From contig JAHCKF010000237.1 in assembly GCA_026125925.1 (NCBI GenBank), positions 1 to 5,858 of the forward strand: a DNA stretch of 5,858 bases. The letters run 5' to 3'. The DNA is from Pseudolabrys sp. Its GTDB lineage: Bacteria > Pseudomonadota > Alphaproteobacteria > Rhizobiales > Xanthobacteraceae. The notes below the pieces were generated by a model. That model worked only from the letters and a program-made list of their open reading frames with translations. It was not told the origin of the DNA and did not search any database. A program made the position numbers and the translations under genes. Below, in pieces: positions 5,673 to 5,858 of the stretch (position 1 is its first letter; the number at the start of each line of letters is the position of its first letter).

Positions 5673-5858
5673 CTAAGCCGCCTGGCCGCAGCCTTGCGGC
5701 TTGAACACCCGTTCGGTCTGCGGCGGGTATTTGCCGAGCTTGCCGGCCGGGCGCACCGGACGGCGCTCGAGATTGCCGCCGCAGTTCGGGCAGACGCCGC
5801 CAAGCCGCGTCTCGACGCAGTCGCGGCAGAATGTGCACTCGAAGGTGCAGATCATGGC
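5673..5858 (-). CDS. DUF1272 zinc-ribbon-like protein, 5' end cut by window edge
   Basis: The visible 61 codons encode the C-terminal part of a DUF1272 protein, a short conserved family of unknown function. The signature is clear: AMICTFECTFCRDC, then GGVCPNCGGNLERRPVRP, then KYPPQTERVFKP. The Cys pairs (CxxxCxxC..C and CPNC) suggest a bound zinc ion. The codon before the first visible Met encodes Ala, matching the family's usual Ala-Met-Ile-Cys, and family members carry a further Cys-rich segment (about 20-25 residues) before this point. The true start therefore lies beyond base 5858 and the internal ATG at 5855 should not be taken as the start. The gene is convergent with the ABM gene, with the palindromic element between them. 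The stop is TAG at 5675-5673. Confidence 0.9.
   Translation of the reverse strand, partial: AMICTFECTFCRDCVETRLGGVCPNCGGNLERRPVRPAGKLGKYPPQTERVFKPQGCGQAA

Noticed and set aside
5685..5700. Hairpin GCCGCA-GCCT-TGCGGC at the 3' end of the DUF1272 gene
   Set aside because: It lies inside the coding sequence with no T-run in either direction; a short GC stem like this is expected by chance in such DNA.

Overview
The window is GC-rich chromosomal DNA with strong G/C third-position bias and long antisense shadow ORFs. Gene content suggests an alphaproteobacterium, most likely Hyphomicrobiales (Bradyrhizobium, Rhodopseudomonas or Xanthobacteraceae relatives). The clues are a TRAP transporter, a DUF1272 protein, a CWC-type cysteine-rich protein and a palindromic intergenic repeat of a type common in that group. 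The taxonomic call is inference from style and gene families; there is no rRNA or other marker.

Layout: (1) Positions 1-209 hold no convincing gene, but contain a 9-bp perfect inverted repeat and an AT-rich patch. (2) Positions 210-2212 form a tight rightward cluster of three genes: an exported SH3-like protein of unknown function, a 71-residue cysteine-rich CWC protein starting on the last base of the preceding stop codon, and a CorA/ZntB-type divalent-cation transporter 18 bp further on. (3) A 119-bp gap carries a plausible sigma-70-type promoter and a strong Shine-Dalgarno. (4) Positions 2332-5514 form a second rightward operon: a complete TRAP transporter in the order dctP-dctQ-dctM, followed by a 100-residue antibiotic-biosynthesis-monooxygenase (ABM) fold protein. 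The dctP-dctQ gap contains a perfect 11-bp GC-rich hairpin. dctQ and dctM overlap by 4 bp, and the ABM gene's ribosome binding site touches the dctM stop codon. (5) Positions 5515-5672 separate convergent genes and carry an 82-bp palindromic element of two inverted 31-bp arms, each folding into its own 9-bp hairpin. (6) The right edge cuts a leftward DUF1272 zinc-ribbon-like gene.

How it works together: the second operon would import a small organic acid using periplasmic capture (DctP) and the two-part membrane permease (DctQM). The ABM-fold protein may act on the imported compound or a breakdown product. The substrate cannot be read from the sequence. The first cluster pairs a probable metal or cation transporter with a small thiol-rich protein, which hints at metal handling. 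I see no CRISPR array, transposase, rRNA, tRNA or phage gene, and no clearly new multi-gene system. The most noteworthy items are the structured non-coding elements: the palindromic repeat with paired compensating changes, and the intercistronic TRAP hairpin.
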